Shown here: piece by piece, positions 1-8,986 of the stretch | Numbering within the stretch: the first letter of the stretch is position 1 | Layout of the letters: every line of letters begins with the position of its first letter | The notes under the pieces: model-generated | The model's input: only the letters and a program-made list of their open reading frames with translations | Told to the model about the DNA's origin: nothing | Databases searched by the model: none | From: Paracoccus lichenicola | Lineage (GTDB): Bacteria; Pseudomonadota; Alphaproteobacteria; Rhodobacterales; Rhodobacteraceae | Assembly: GCF_009708075.1 (NCBI RefSeq) | Contig: NZ_WMBT01000003.1 | Span: forward strand, 62,001-126,000 | Direction: 5' to 3' | Length of the DNA: 64,000 bases | Translations under genes and position numbers: made by a program

Positions 1-223
1 CCTTGCGCCCCGCTGGTCGGCCATCGCCTATATCGACCACGGCATCACCGGCATGGGGTCGGACAGCACCACGCAGGTCGTGGCGACGGTCAATTACCAG
101 ATGACGGACCAAGCTTATGTCTCGGTCGGTTATCGGCGGCTGGACGTGGATTACCGCAGCGGCGGCACGCGGGTGGACGCCACCATGGCAGGCCCGCTGC
201 TGGGCCTGACCTGGCGTTTCTGA
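1..223 (+). CDS. Outer-membrane beta-barrel protein, C-terminal fragment
   Basis: The gene starts before the window; the last 73 codons are visible and end at TGA 221-223. The residues show alternating polar and hydrophobic strands (for example QVVATVNYQMTDQAYVSVGY) and close with GLTWRF, a C-terminal aromatic residue typical of barrels handed to the BAM complex. That supports an outer-membrane protein, but the family cannot be named from this fragment. It converges on the small membrane-protein gene at 285-536. Confidence 0.6.
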   Translation, partial: LAPRWSAIAYIDHGITGMGSDSTTQVVATVNYQMTDQAYVSVGYRRLDVDYRSGGTRVDATMAGPLLGLTWRF

Positions 224-284
224 CGGCGCCTGGCCCGTGCCAAGGGCCGCCACGGAAAAGGGTCAGCGATTATCGCGCGGTCGA

Positions 285-536
285 TCAACGCTGCGTCAAG
301 GCCTCGACCGCCTCGGCCGTGCGGCGGGTGTTGTTGTAGATGCCAAGGCCCAGATAGATCATGCCCCCCATCAGGACGAGGTAGACAAAGCCAAAGGCCC
401 AGGTTGCCAACCCTTGCAGGAACCCGCCAGCCGGCGAAAACATGACGACAAGGCCAGCCATCAGGACGACGACCGCGCCCAGGATGATGACCACGTTGAT
501 GATCCTCTCCATCCAGAGAATGAAAAAATCGCGCAT
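285..536 (-). CDS. Small two-helix inner-membrane protein, unknown function
   Basis: The 83-residue protein begins MRDFFILWMERIINVVIILGAV. It has two hydrophobic segments, about residues 12-34 and 45-68, joined by a short loop containing SPAGG, and a charged C-terminal tail. An AGAGGA ribosome-binding site lies five bases before the ATG. It is the last gene of the leftward run that starts upstream with gshA. I do not recognise a named family; a conserved small integral membrane protein is all that can be said. Confidence 0.7.
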   Translation of the reverse strand: MRDFFILWMERIINVVIILGAVVVLMAGLVVMFSPAGGFLQGLATWAFGFVYLVLMGGMIYLGLGIYNNTRRTAEAVEALTQR

Positions 537-584
537 GAAATCCTCTTTGTTTTCAATTCAACATTAGCCGCTGCCGATCCCGCT

Positions 585-1955
585 TCAATAGGAATATTCG
601 CGGTAGATGGGCGTCAGGTCGCCCCCCCATTCGCCGTGGTACTTGTCCAGCAATTCGTCGGCCATGACCTTGCCGCTGTCCAGGCTTTCCTTGATGGCGT
701 TGAGGAAATGGGTCTCGTCCGGGACCATGCCGCCTGCGCCCGCGCGGGCGCGGTTCTTCAGGCCCGCTTCCGCGATCTCGACCACCTGGCGCGCGAGATC
801 CTGCATCCGAACGCCGTTCACCTGGGCGTCGAGCGCGTGGATCCCGGCCTCGCGCCGCCAGCTTTCCCGCGTCTCGTGGTCCCAGTCCTTGACCAGATCC
901 CAGGCGGCATCCAGCGCCGACTGGTCATAGATCAACCCGACCCACAGCGCGGGCAGCGCGCAGAGCCTGCGCCAGGGGCCGCCATCGGCGCCGCGCATCT
1001 CGATGTATTTCTTCACCCGCGCCTCGGGAAAGACGGTGGTCATGTGGTCGGCCCAGTCGGACAGCGTGGGCACCTCGCCCGGCAGGGCGGGGAGGCGGCC
1101 GTTCAGGAAATCGCGGAAGGACTGGCCCAGGGCGTCGATATAGCGGCCGTCGCGATAGACGAAATACATCGGCACGTTCAGGACGTAATCGACCCAGGCG
1201 TCGTATCCGAAACCGTCCTGGAAGACGAAGGGCAGCATCCCCGTGCGCGCGGCGTCCAGGTTCTGCCAGATATGCGCGCGCCAGCTTTTCCAGCCATTCG
1301 GCTTGCCGTCGAGAAAGGGCGAATTGGCGAACAGGGCGTTGGCGACGGGCTGCAAGGACAGGGCTACGCGCATCTTCTGCACCATGTCGGCTTCCGAGCC
1401 GAAGTCCAGGTTCACCTGCACGGTGCAGGTCCGATACATCATCTGCTTGCCGAGCGTGCCGACCCGGTCCATGTAGTCGGTCATCAGCCGGTAGCGCCCC
1501 TTGGGCATCATCGGCATGTCGTTCTGTCCCCAGATGGGCGCCGCGCCCAGGCCGATGAAGCCCGCGCCGATGCGGTCGGCGATCTCCTTCACCTCGGCCA
1601 GATGGCCGTTCACCTCGTCGCAGGTCTGGTGGATGGTTTCCAGGGGCGCGCCCGACAGTTCCAGTTGCCCGCCCGGTTCCAGGCTGATGTTGGCGCCGTT
1701 CCGTTCCAGCCCGATCAGCTTGTCCTGTTCCATCACAGGGGTCCAGCCGAAGCGTTCCTGCAACCCCGTCAGCATCGCCAGGATCGAACAGGCCCCGTCA
1801 TAAGGCAGCGGCATCAGGCCGGCCTTGTCGTATCCGAACTTCTCGTGCTCGGTCCCGATGCGCCAATCCGCGCGCGGCTTTTCGCCCGACGCGATATAGG
1901 CGGCCAGCTGGTCGCGGCTTTCGATCGGGCCTCCGCCCTGTTGTGGTATCGACAT
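585..1955 (-). CDS. gshA: Glutamate--cysteine ligase (plant/alphaproteobacterial type)
   Basis: This 456-residue protein makes gamma-glutamylcysteine from glutamate and cysteine with ATP, the first step of glutathione synthesis in the cytoplasm. It matches the GCS2 (plant-type) family used by alphaproteobacteria: WRIGTEHEKFGYD near residue 31, GANISLEPGGQLELSGAPL near 86, and the central QVNLDFGSEADMVQKMRV. The length is normal for this type. An AAAGG site precedes the ATG. It lies 65 bases downstream of the small membrane-protein gene that follows moaE, so the whole leftward block may be co-transcribed. Confidence 0.93.
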   Translation of the reverse strand: MSIPQQGGGPIESRDQLAAYIASGEKPRADWRIGTEHEKFGYDKAGLMPLPYDGACSILAMLTGLQERFGWTPVMEQDKLIGLERNGANISLEPGGQLELSGAPLETIHQTCDEVNGHLAEVKEIADRIGAGFIGLGAAPIWGQNDMPMMPKGRYRLMTDYMDRVGTLGKQMMYRTCTVQVNLDFGSEADMVQKMRVALSLQPVANALFANSPFLDGKPNGWKSWRAHIWQNLDAARTGMLPFVFQDGFGYDAWVDYVLNVPMYFVYRDGRYIDALGQSFRDFLNGRLPALPGEVPTLSDWADHMTTVFPEARVKKYIEMRGADGGPWRRLCALPALWVGLIYDQSALDAAWDLVKDWDHETRESWRREAGIHALDAQVNGVRMQDLARQVVEIAEAGLKNRARAGAGGMVPDETHFLNAIKESLDSGKVMADELLDKYHGEWGGDLTPIYREYSY

Positions 1956-2020
1956 GAGGCGGGGCCTTTCTGGGTTCGCGCGTCACAGGTGACGCGCGGC
2001 GGGGGCCAAGTCAACCCGCC

Positions 2021-2527
2021 TCAACCCGGCCTCCGCCAAACGGTGCGCACGGCGTCCGGCTGGTCCGCGACATGGGCCAGCGCGGCGGACACGGTGCCCA
2101 TGTCGAGGCCCGGCAGCGCGGTGAAGGCATGGGCCAGCGCCTCGGCGCCGGCGGCATCGACGGGAACCAGCAGGGCCTCGCGGCTGGTGCTGCGCAACCG
2201 CCAGTAACCCTGGCCCTTCAGGCGCATCAGCCGGATCTCGGCCAGATCGCGCAGGGCGATTTCCCCGCCCAGGACCGCCGCGCCGTAATAGCGGATGGCG
2301 CCTTCATCGACCTCGACCATGCCGGGGGCGGCGATTTGCCGACGGAACGGCAGGCGGCGTAGGGCGCCCAGCAGCAGCGACAGGCCGACCAGCCCGACCA
2401 GCAGGCCCACCGCGGCGAAGAACCAGCCGCCGCGCAGGGCCAGCCACAGCCCGGCCAGAAGGATGGCGGTTGCCACCAGGGCCTCGGACCGGGTGGCAAG
2501 CCAGGCGCGCAGCTCAGGCCGGATCAT
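2021..2527 (-). CDS. Membrane protein with PH-like C-terminal region, unknown function
   Basis: The reading frame is open from 2608, but the ATG at 2527 (MIRPELRAWLATRSEALV) is preferred because it overlaps the end of moaE by only 14 bases, which suggests translational coupling. From there the protein has 168 residues: two adjacent transmembrane helices (about residues 14-34 and 36-58), then a soluble region with GMVEVDEGAIRYYG and LRDLAEIRLMR, a pattern seen in bacterial PH-like membrane proteins. The assignment is by general layout only. It follows moaD and moaE but nothing in it points to molybdopterin synthesis. Confidence 0.65.
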   Translation of the reverse strand: MIRPELRAWLATRSEALVATAILLAGLWLALRGGWFFAAVGLLVGLVGLSLLLGALRRLPFRRQIAAPGMVEVDEGAIRYYGAAVLGGEIALRDLAEIRLMRLKGQGYWRLRSTSREALLVPVDAAGAEALAHAFTALPGLDMGTVSAALAHVADQPDAVRTVWRRPG

Positions 2528-3002
2528 CGGTTGCAAGCGAGCATGGATATTTGCGTGAAGAAGAAGCCTGCCATCGTGACAGGGCGTGTTCGTCGCCGGA
2601 TTTGGCATCGACCCAGCGGGCCGTGCCGTCCTGGCCGATCTCGCGCTTCCAGAAGGGGGCGCGGGATTTCAGCCAGTCCATCAGGTAGTCGGCTGCCTGG
2701 AAGGCCGCGTGGCGGTGGCGGGCGGCGGTGGCGACCATCATGATGGCTTCCCCCACCGCCAGCCGCCCGTGGCGGTGGACGATGCGCCAGTCGGTCAGGG
2801 CGAAGCGCGCGGCGGCTTCCGTCCCGTAATCCGACAGCGCGCGTTCGGTCATGCCGGGGTAATGCTCGATCTCCAACGCGGCCATGGCGCCGGTGTCGTC
2901 GCGCACCACGCCGGTGAAGGTGACGATAGCCCCCGCGCCCGCGCCGAAGCCCGCCAGTTCGGCGGCGAGGTCGAAGGGCGCGGTCTGGACGCGGGCCGAC
3001 AT
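2514..3002 (-). CDS. moaE: Molybdopterin synthase catalytic subunit MoaE
   Basis: MoaE is the large subunit of molybdopterin synthase; it places two sulfur atoms, delivered as the MoaD C-terminal thiocarboxylate, on precursor Z. Family signatures visible are GAIVTFTGVVRD, LEIEHYPGMTE, the RHRHAAF segment and KSRAPFWKRE, which holds the two catalytic lysines. Its 162 residues are a little more than usual because of a basic, probably non-essential C-terminal tail. It begins four bases after moaD ends, and the two subunits form one heterotetramer. Confidence 0.95.
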   Translation of the reverse strand: MSARVQTAPFDLAAELAGFGAGAGAIVTFTGVVRDDTGAMAALEIEHYPGMTERALSDYGTEAAARFALTDWRIVHRHGRLAVGEAIMMVATAARHRHAAFQAADYLMDWLKSRAPFWKREIGQDGTARWVDAKSGDEHALSRWQASSSRKYPCSLATDDPA

Positions 3003-3006
3003 GGGG

Positions 3007-3258
3007 TCAGCCGCCGGTCATGGGAGGGAAGAAGGCGACCTCGCGGACGCCCGCCAGGGGCGCGTCCAGATCGGCAAGCTGCTGGTCCAGGGCGCAGCGG
3101 ACGGCGGCGAGATCGGCAAAGGCCGCCGCGTGCCAGTCGTCGCGGGCGGAAAGGTCCGCGATCAGGTCGCGGACGGTGGCGGCGTCGGTGTCGATCCGTT
3201 CGCGCGGCTGGCCGATGCGTTCGCGCAGCCAGGCGAAATACAGGACATCAAGCGTCAT
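3007..3258 (-). CDS. moaD: Molybdopterin synthase sulfur-carrier subunit MoaD
   Basis: This 83-residue ubiquitin-fold protein ends in the required Gly-Gly (PPMTGG). The C-terminal glycine is adenylated and then thiocarboxylated so that it can supply sulfur to MoaE. The N-terminal strand MTLDVLYFAWLRERIG is typical of the family. Its start overlaps the pgsA stop by 11 bases and moaE follows four bases later, so pgsA-moaD-moaE is one transcription unit, an arrangement common in Rhodobacteraceae. Confidence 0.94.
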   Translation of the reverse strand: MTLDVLYFAWLRERIGQPRERIDTDAATVRDLIADLSARDDWHAAAFADLAAVRCALDQQLADLDAPLAGVREVAFFPPMTGG

Positions 3259-3880
3259 GGCCGGGTTCGCGCAGGTAAGGGCGCGCCTTGACGAAATAAT
3301 CCCAGCCGGTCCAGGCCGTCAGCACCGCCGCGAACCAGATCAGCAGCAGCCCCACTTGCGTCGCCAGATCCGCCCAGGACAGGGAAAACGGCAGTCCCGG
3401 TTCCCCCACGCGCGGCGGGCGGCCATGTTCGACATAGGCCAGGCCCGTGCCCAGGAACAGGACGGAGATGGCGACCATCTGCGTCGTGGTCTTCCATTTG
3501 GCCAGCTTCGTGACCTTCAGCAGGCGCGCGTTCGATCCCAGGAACTCGCGCAGGCCGGACACGAAGACCTCTCGGAACAGGATCAGGGTGGCGGGCAGGA
3601 TCAGCCAGGGGTTCATGCCGGAATAGCCGGTGATGACCACGATGGCGATCACCACCATGGCCTTGTCGGCGATGGGGTCCATGGCCGCGCCGAAGCGGCT
3701 TTCCTGCTGCCAGCTGCGCGCCAGATAGCCGTCGATCCAGTCGGTCACGGCGGCGATCATGAACAGCGCCAGCGCCGCCCAGTCGGCGAAGGGGCGGCTG
3801 AAATACAGGAACATCAGCGGCACGGCGGGCGCCGCGATCAGCCGAAGAAGGGTCAGGATATTGGGGACGGTCCAGCGCAT
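3248..3880 (-). CDS. pgsA: CDP-diacylglycerol--glycerol-3-phosphate 3-phosphatidyltransferase
   Basis: PgsA makes phosphatidylglycerol phosphate at the inner membrane, the committed step to phosphatidylglycerol and cardiolipin. The CDP-alcohol phosphatidyltransferase motif is complete: DWIDGYLAR, then G and two further aspartates in FGAAMDPIADK. Several hydrophobic helices follow. The ATG at 3880 (MRWTVPNILTLLR) is preferred over an in-frame TTG at 3889. It sits between uvrC and moaD on the same strand. Confidence 0.94.
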   Translation of the reverse strand: MRWTVPNILTLLRLIAAPAVPLMFLYFSRPFADWAALALFMIAAVTDWIDGYLARSWQQESRFGAAMDPIADKAMVVIAIVVITGYSGMNPWLILPATLILFREVFVSGLREFLGSNARLLKVTKLAKWKTTTQMVAISVLFLGTGLAYVEHGRPPRVGEPGLPFSLSWADLATQVGLLLIWFAAVLTAWTGWDYFVKARPYLREPGHDA

Positions 3881-3949
3881 GAGGGCCAAGCTAGTCCGTG
3901 CCGCCCGACTTGGAAAGGGGCGGCGCAGCGAAATGCGCCGCCCTGCCGG

Positions 3950-4324
3950 TCAGCCGAGGGCGCCGGGGTAAAGCTCGAACGGGCGCCCGGCGATGGTCAG
4001 GTGCACGGCCTTGATCCGCTGTTCGCCGAAATGGCGGGTGCGGCGGCCGATGACGCGGACCGGGTCGCCGGGCATCGCGGCGCTTTCCTTCAGGCCGATT
4101 TCGGTGTTGCGGGCGCGGCTGGCCAGTTCGACCGTCCAGTTGCGGCCGTCCTCGTCGCGGACGCAGATGACCGGGTCGCTGCCCGAAACGTAGTTGTCCG
4201 TGACCACCGCCTCCAGCCGGGTCAGATGGGGCTTGAACTCGTCCCAGGCATCATCGTCGATGGGGGTCGGAACGAAGGCAGGGGTCCGTGAGTCAGCGGT
4301 GCCGTGTTCTAGCACGCGGGGCAT
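3950..4324 (-). CDS. Conserved hypothetical protein, probably beta-rich
   Basis: The start is fixed by a strong AAGGAGG site ahead of the ATG at 4324, giving 124 residues from MPRVLEHGTADSRTPAFVPTP. The second half alternates short strands and turns (VICVRDEDGRNWTVELASRARNTEIGL, DPVRVIGRRTRHFGEQRIKAVHL), which looks like a small beta-barrel or OB-like fold. No catalytic motif, signal peptide or membrane helix is visible. It lies between uvrC and pgsA on the same strand. I cannot assign a function. Confidence 0.75.
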   Translation of the reverse strand: MPRVLEHGTADSRTPAFVPTPIDDDAWDEFKPHLTRLEAVVTDNYVSGSDPVICVRDEDGRNWTVELASRARNTEIGLKESAAMPGDPVRVIGRRTRHFGEQRIKAVHLTIAGRPFELYPGALG

Positions 4325-4564
4325 GAGGGCCTCCTTGGGTGAGCAAGTCACAACCTTAGCGTGACCTCGGGTCAGGGTGGCGGTAATTTGATACCGTGCG
4401 GCATCCCGCCCTTGCGATGCTGCGGCGTGCGAATGCCCTGCCCGGCAAGCAAGACGCGGATTCGCAAGGACAAACCCGGCGCCTGTTTCCCATCCGGCTT
4501 TCTTCGTTCCACCACCGCCTGAAACTTCAGGAAATAATTCTACGCGATTTTCCGCACCGCAGCA

Positions 4565-6427
4565 TCAGCCTCGGGCGTTGAAGTGGTCATGGACCTTCTG
4601 CGCCATCGCGGCCGAGATCCCCTCGACCGCCTGCAGATCGGCCAGGCCCGCGCGGCTGACCGCCTTGGCGCTGCCGAAATGCTGAAGCAGCGCGCGCTTG
4701 CGGGACGCGCCGATGCCCGCGATCTCGTCCAGGGGGTTGGCCATGACCGCCTTGGCGCGCTTGGCGCGGTGGGTGCCGATGGCCCAGCGATGCGCCTCGT
4801 CCCGCAGGCGCTGGATGAAATACAGGACCGGGTCGTTCATGCGCAGGGCGAAAGGCGCGCGGCCGGGGCGGTGGAATTCCTCTTTTCCCTGGTCGCGGTC
4901 GATGCCCTTGGCGACGCCGACGACCGGGATGTCCTCGACCCCCAGTTCGGCCAGGATGCCTTCGACCGCCGACACCTGCCCCGCGCCGCCGTCGATCAGC
5001 AGCAGGTCGGGCCAGGATTCGGTCTGGCGGTCGGGATCCTCCTTCAGCAGGCGCACGAAGCGGCGGCCCAGCATTTCCTTCATCATGCCGAAGTCGTCGC
5101 CGGGCGTGATCTCGGTCCCCTTGATGTTGAACTTGCGGTATTGGCTCTTGATGAAGCCCTCGGGGCCGGCCACGATCATGCCGCCCACGGCATTGGTGCC
5201 CATGATGTGGCTGTTGTCGTAAACCTCGATCCGGCGGGGGGCAGCGGGCAGGTCGAAGGCCTCGCCCACGCCTTCCAGCAGGCGCAGTTGCGTGGCGCTT
5301 TCGGACATGCGGCGCGCGAGGCTTTCGCGGGCGTTGCGCAGGGCGTTTTCCACCAGATCGAACTTCTCGCCCCGCTGCGGAACGCCGATGACGATGCGGC
5401 GGGCGGCACGTTCGGACAGCACCTGCTGGGTCAGGTCGGGTTCATCGGGCGTGTGCGACAGCAGGATCATCCGGGGCGGCGGCTTGTCGTCGTAGAATTG
5501 CAGCAGGAACGCCTGCATCACCTCGGCGGGCGATTCCACCCCGCCCAACCGGGGATAGAAGTCGCGGTTGCCCCAGCTCTGGTTGCCGCGGATGAAGAAG
5601 ACCTGCACGCAGGCCTGGCCACTGTCCATGTGCAGGGCGACGATGTCGGCCTCGGCCACGCGCTTGGGGTTGATGGCCTGGACCGACTGCACGGCGGTCA
5701 GCGCCTTGATGCGGTCGCGCAGGGCGGCGGCGCGTTCGTATTCCATGTTTTCGGCCGCCGCCGCCATGTCGCGGGCCAGGTTCGCCTGGATCACCGTGGT
5801 CTTGCCTTGCAGGAAGCGTTCGGCGTCCGACACCAGCGCGCCGTAATCATCCGCGCTGATCCGGCCCACGCAGGGTGCGCTGCACCGCTTGATCTGGAAC
5901 AGCAGGCAGGGCCGCGTGCGGGATTCAAAGGTGGCGTCCGTGCAGTTGCGCAGCAAAAACACCCGCTGCAACTGCGTCAGCGTGCGGTTCACCGCCCCCG
6001 CGCTGGCGAAGGGGCCGTAATAGTCGCCCTTTTCCGATTTCGCCCCGCGATGCTTCTTGATCTGGGGATAGGCATGGGATTTCGCGACCAGGATGTTCGG
6101 GAACGACTTGTCGTCGCGCAGCAGCACGTTGTAACGCGGCTTCAGCTGCTTGATGAGGTTCTGTTCCAGCAGCAGCGCCTCGGTTTCCGTGCGCGTGGTC
6201 AGGAACATCATGCTGGCGGTTTCGCGGATCATCCGCGCGATCCGCGCCGAATGGCCCGAGGGCCGGGCATAGTTCGACACCCGCGCCTTGAGGTCGCGGG
6301 CCTTGCCGACATACAGCACACCCCCTTGCGCATCCAGCATCCGATAGACGCCGGGGCTGCGGTCCAGCTGGCGCAGATAGTCCTGGATCAGCGCATGGCC
6401 GGTCTTGGGGGGCGTGGTTTCCGTCAT
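4565..6427 (-). CDS. uvrC: Excinuclease ABC subunit C
   Basis: UvrC makes both incisions around a lesion after UvrAB has located it. The ATG at 6427 ([21 protein letters not shown]) gives 620 residues; the frame is open further upstream but those residues do not resemble the family. Domains in order: GIY-YIG nuclease ([25 protein letters not shown], about 23-47), cysteine-rich segment ([11 protein letters not shown]), UVR domain (about 215-240), RNase H-like nuclease ([21 protein letters not shown]), and C-terminal helix-hairpin-helix ([20 protein letters not shown]). It is full length and heads the run towards pgsA-moaDE. Confidence 0.96.
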   Translation of the reverse strand: MTETTPPKTGHALIQDYLRQLDRSPGVYRMLDAQGGVLYVGKARDLKARVSNYARPSGHSARIARMIRETASMMFLTTRTETEALLLEQNLIKQLKPRYNVLLRDDKSFPNILVAKSHAYPQIKKHRGAKSEKGDYYGPFASAGAVNRTLTQLQRVFLLRNCTDATFESRTRPCLLFQIKRCSAPCVGRISADDYGALVSDAERFLQGKTTVIQANLARDMAAAAENMEYERAAALRDRIKALTAVQSVQAINPKRVAEADIVALHMDSGQACVQVFFIRGNQSWGNRDFYPRLGGVESPAEVMQAFLLQFYDDKPPPRMILLSHTPDEPDLTQQVLSERAARRIVIGVPQRGEKFDLVENALRNARESLARRMSESATQLRLLEGVGEAFDLPAAPRRIEVYDNSHIMGTNAVGGMIVAGPEGFIKSQYRKFNIKGTEITPGDDFGMMKEMLGRRFVRLLKEDPDRQTESWPDLLLIDGGAGQVSAVEGILAELGVEDIPVVGVAKGIDRDQGKEEFHRPGRAPFALRMNDPVLYFIQRLRDEAHRWAIGTHRAKRAKAVMANPLDEIAGIGASRKRALLQHFGSAKAVSRAGLADLQAVEGISAAMAQKVHDHFNARG

Positions 6428-6727
6428 GTTCTTCAGATAGGTGATTCCCGTGGCGGGCTGCAAGTTCCCGGGGGTGATTGCAAGGCAGAAGCTGTCCACC
6501 GGTGCTGTGGATAAATCTGTGGGTGTCCTGTGAGCCTGAGGGTTCCTGTCCAGCAATCGTTACAGTGCCGTGACTTTGCCGGATTTTTAAGCAGAACTTT
6601 AGGCCGTTGAATTGACTGGAAAACTTTTGATGCCCGCCGCCGGTTAATGAAACTTGCGCAGTTTCAGGCCTTTGCTTGACGGATCTTACCTAAGCCGGGG
6701 ACAACTGCCGCAGGGTCACACCCCCTG

Positions 6728-6865
6728 TCAGTCGCGCCGCCGGGTCGGGCGGTCGGACCGGCGAATCCCCAGGATCCGGCCCAACCCGCGCCGGAAGGCC
6801 GGGCCGCGCAGCAGCGCCATCGCCACCATCACCAGCAGGAACAGGATGACGATCCGGACGCTCAT
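6728..6865 (-). CDS. 45-residue single-pass membrane protein after the S49 peptidase
   Basis: A short frame begins with an ATG that overlaps the TGA of the upstream peptidase gene (ATGA at 6862-6865), so it is probably translated by coupling. The product starts MSVRIVILFLLVMVAMALL, one hydrophobic helix at residues 4-19, and continues into a tail very rich in arginine (RRGLGRILGIRRSDRPTRRRD). The coupling and clean helix argue that it is real. The role is unknown; it could be a partner of the membrane-associated peptidase. Confidence 0.6.
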   Translation of the reverse strand: MSVRIVILFLLVMVAMALLRGPAFRRGLGRILGIRRSDRPTRRRD

Positions 6866-7671
6866 CCCCCGGCCTTGACGCGCGCGAAGGCCGCGCGTTC
6901 CTCAACCGCGTCCAGCACGGTGCCCGCCGACAGGCCCAGCCTGCGGAACAGCGACTGGCGGGGGGCGTGGACGACAAAGCGCGTCTTGTCGCCGTAAAGC
7001 GCCTTCATCCGGGGCACCAGATGGCCAATGCCGTCCGCCAGCCCCAGTTCGACCGACTTGCGCCCGGCCCAGAACTCGCCGGTGAACAGGTCGCGGTCGG
7101 TTGCCAGCCGGTCGCCACGGCGGGCGGCGACGTGGTCCTTGAAGGCCTGGTGGATCGGCTCCAGCACGTTGTGCAGGCGCTCCACATCCTCGGGGCGTTC
7201 GGGGCGGAAGGGGTCCAGCGTGGATTTCGACCGGCCCGCGGTATGCACGCGCCGCTCGATTCCCCAGCGGGCGATCAGATCCTGGAACCCGAAGCCCGCC
7301 GAGATCACCCCGATCGACCCCAGGATCGAACTGTCGTCGGCCCAGATCTGGTCGCCCGCGCAGGCCAGCCAGTATCCGCCCGAGGCCGCGACATCCTCGA
7401 CAAAGGCATGGACGGGGATTTTCGTCTCGTCCGCCAGGCGCCGGATGCGCGCGGCGATCAGCGAGGACTGCACCGGCGATCCGCCGGGCGAGTTGATGGA
7501 CAGGGCCACGGCGACGGGCTTGCCCTTGCGGAAGGCGCGCTCGATCACCGGGGCCAGGGCGGCGTCGGACAGCGCGCCGCCGCGCCCGGCCATGCCGATG
7601 GCGCCGTGCAGGCGGACCACCGACACGCGGGGACCCTTGTTCATGAAACGGTCGAGATAAGGGATATGCAT
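6862..7671 (-). CDS. sppA: Signal peptide peptidase SppA-like serine protease (family S49)
   Basis: The 269-residue short-form S49 peptidase shows VRLHGAIG at the N-terminus, the substrate-cradle segment SINSPGGSPVQSSLIA, the nucleophile serine in VEDVAASGGYWLACAG, and the general-base lysine in TAGRSKSTLDPFRP. S49 enzymes of this type act at the inner membrane on leftover signal peptides or membrane-protein fragments. The ATG at 7671 (MHIPYLDRFMNKGPR) is preferred over the open frame up to 7707. No clear transmembrane helix is present, so membrane contact may come from the coupled 45-residue partner. Confidence 0.88.
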   Translation of the reverse strand: MHIPYLDRFMNKGPRVSVVRLHGAIGMAGRGGALSDAALAPVIERAFRKGKPVAVALSINSPGGSPVQSSLIAARIRRLADETKIPVHAFVEDVAASGGYWLACAGDQIWADDSSILGSIGVISAGFGFQDLIARWGIERRVHTAGRSKSTLDPFRPERPEDVERLHNVLEPIHQAFKDHVAARRGDRLATDRDLFTGEFWAGRKSVELGLADGIGHLVPRMKALYGDKTRFVVHAPRQSLFRRLGLSAGTVLDAVEERAAFARVKAGG

Positions 7672-7710
7672 GAGCGCAGACTTAATCACGCCCCGCCCCT
7701 GCCGCAAGCG

Positions 7711-8730
7711 TCACCCATGGCGGATCGTGTCGCCCGGCAGGAAGGTGGGCGTCAGGGCGACGATGCGATCCTCGGGGATGATGTCCTTGCCCGCGACCAG
7801 CCGCGCCGCGCGCCTGCCGATGTCGACGCGGCGCGCGTCAGTCGTGGCCAGCCGCACCGGCAGCCCTTCCAGCAGATCGACCCCGTTGAAGCCCGCAAGC
7901 CCGATCCGGTTTGGAATGTCATAGCCCTTGTCGATGCAGTGCAGCAGCCCCCCCGCCCCGATCATGTCGTTCGAGAAATAGAGGAAATCCAGATCCGGCG
8001 CGCGGGTCAGGATCCGTTCCGTCAACTCGCGCCCCTTCAGCAGCGAGGATCCGCCCTGGTAGTATTCGCGCGCCTCCAGCGTCACGCCCGCCTCGGTCAG
8101 GCCTTCCTCGAACCCCGCCAGGCGCTTGCGGGCGCGGTGATCCTCGGGCATGTGGGTGCCGACGAAGCCGATCCGGCGGTATCCGGCGGCAAGGATGCGC
8201 GCGGCCATCTCGCGCCCGGCGCGTCGGTGGGAAATGCCCACCACCGTGTCGATGCCTTCGCCGTCCACGTCCATGATCTCGACCACCGGGATGCCGGAAT
8301 TGGACAGCATGGCGCGCGATGCCTTGCTGTGCTCCAGCCCGGCCAGGATCACGCCCGACGGCCGCCAGGACAGCATGTCATAAAGCACCATCTCCTCGCG
8401 CGCGGGGGAATAGTTGGTGACGCCGATCACGGGTTGCAGGCCGGTATCGTCCAGTTCCGCCGAAATGCCGCCCAGCACGTCTGGAAAGACCAGGTTCGAC
8501 AAGGACGGGATCACCACCGCGACCAGGTTCACCCGCTGGCTGGCCAGCCCGCCCGCGATCTTGTTGGGCACGTATCCCAGCATCTTCGCCGCCGTCAGCA
8601 CCTTTTCGCGCGTTGCCGCCGACACGTCGCCCCGGTTGCGCAAGACCCGGCTGACGGTCATTTCCGACACGCCCGAGGCTTCGGACACATCCCGCAGGGT
8701 CAACGGGCGGCGGGGTCTTGGGACGTTCAT
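7711..8730 (-). CDS. LacI-family transcriptional regulator
   Basis: The 339-residue protein has a LacI helix-turn-helix at residues 10-30 (TLRDVSEASGVSEMTVSRVLRN), the hinge helix YVPNKIAGGLAS and a periplasmic-binding-protein-like sugar domain (VAVVIPSLSNLVFPDVLGG). The overall sequence resembles the gluconate-type GntR branch of the LacI family, but no sugar operon is beside it, so the effector and targets are unknown. Its start lies about 100 bases from tRNA-Arg. Confidence 0.88.
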   Translation of the reverse strand: MNVPRPRRPLTLRDVSEASGVSEMTVSRVLRNRGDVSAATREKVLTAAKMLGYVPNKIAGGLASQRVNLVAVVIPSLSNLVFPDVLGGISAELDDTGLQPVIGVTNYSPAREEMVLYDMLSWRPSGVILAGLEHSKASRAMLSNSGIPVVEIMDVDGEGIDTVVGISHRRAGREMAARILAAGYRRIGFVGTHMPEDHRARKRLAGFEEGLTEAGVTLEAREYYQGGSSLLKGRELTERILTRAPDLDFLYFSNDMIGAGGLLHCIDKGYDIPNRIGLAGFNGVDLLEGLPVRLATTDARRVDIGRRAARLVAGKDIIPEDRIVALTPTFLPGDTIRHG

Positions 8731-8828
8731 CGGGCACCGATCGGTCAGGTCTTTGCCCGATGTTAGCGGACGCCACCCCCCGCGACAACCTTGCCAAACC
8801 GCGTCATAGCGGTCAAAAGGGCTGTGGC

Positions 8829-8905
8829 GGCCCCGTGGCTCAACTGGATAGAGCAGCCCCCTCCTAAGGGGCAGGTTACAGGTTCAAGTCCTGTCGGGGT
8901 CACCA
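8829..8905 (+). tRNA. tRNA-Arg (anticodon CCT)
   Basis: The sequence folds as a full cloverleaf. The acceptor stem pairs GGCCCCG with CGGGGTC, the D arm is GGCTC/GAGC, the anticodon stem GCCCC/GGGGC encloses the loop CTCCTAA with anticodon CCT, and the T arm contains GGTTCAAGTCC. The discriminator is A and CCA is encoded at 8903-8905. It reads AGG codons. It marks the left edge of the accessory stretch. Confidence 0.96.
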
Positions 8906-8986
8906 AGTCTCCATACCCCCAATGTTCTTGTTTTGTTCTGGATCGGAACGTGCAATACTGGTCCGGAATCAACCAGGAGCAGTTCC

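Noticed and set aside
237..2207. A long open frame on the plus strand opposite gshA, and similar ones opposite uvrC, ompA, pyrG and rsh
   Set aside because: High GC makes the frames opposite real genes open; the residues are His/Gly/Ala/Arg-rich with no domain and the other strand holds well-known genes.
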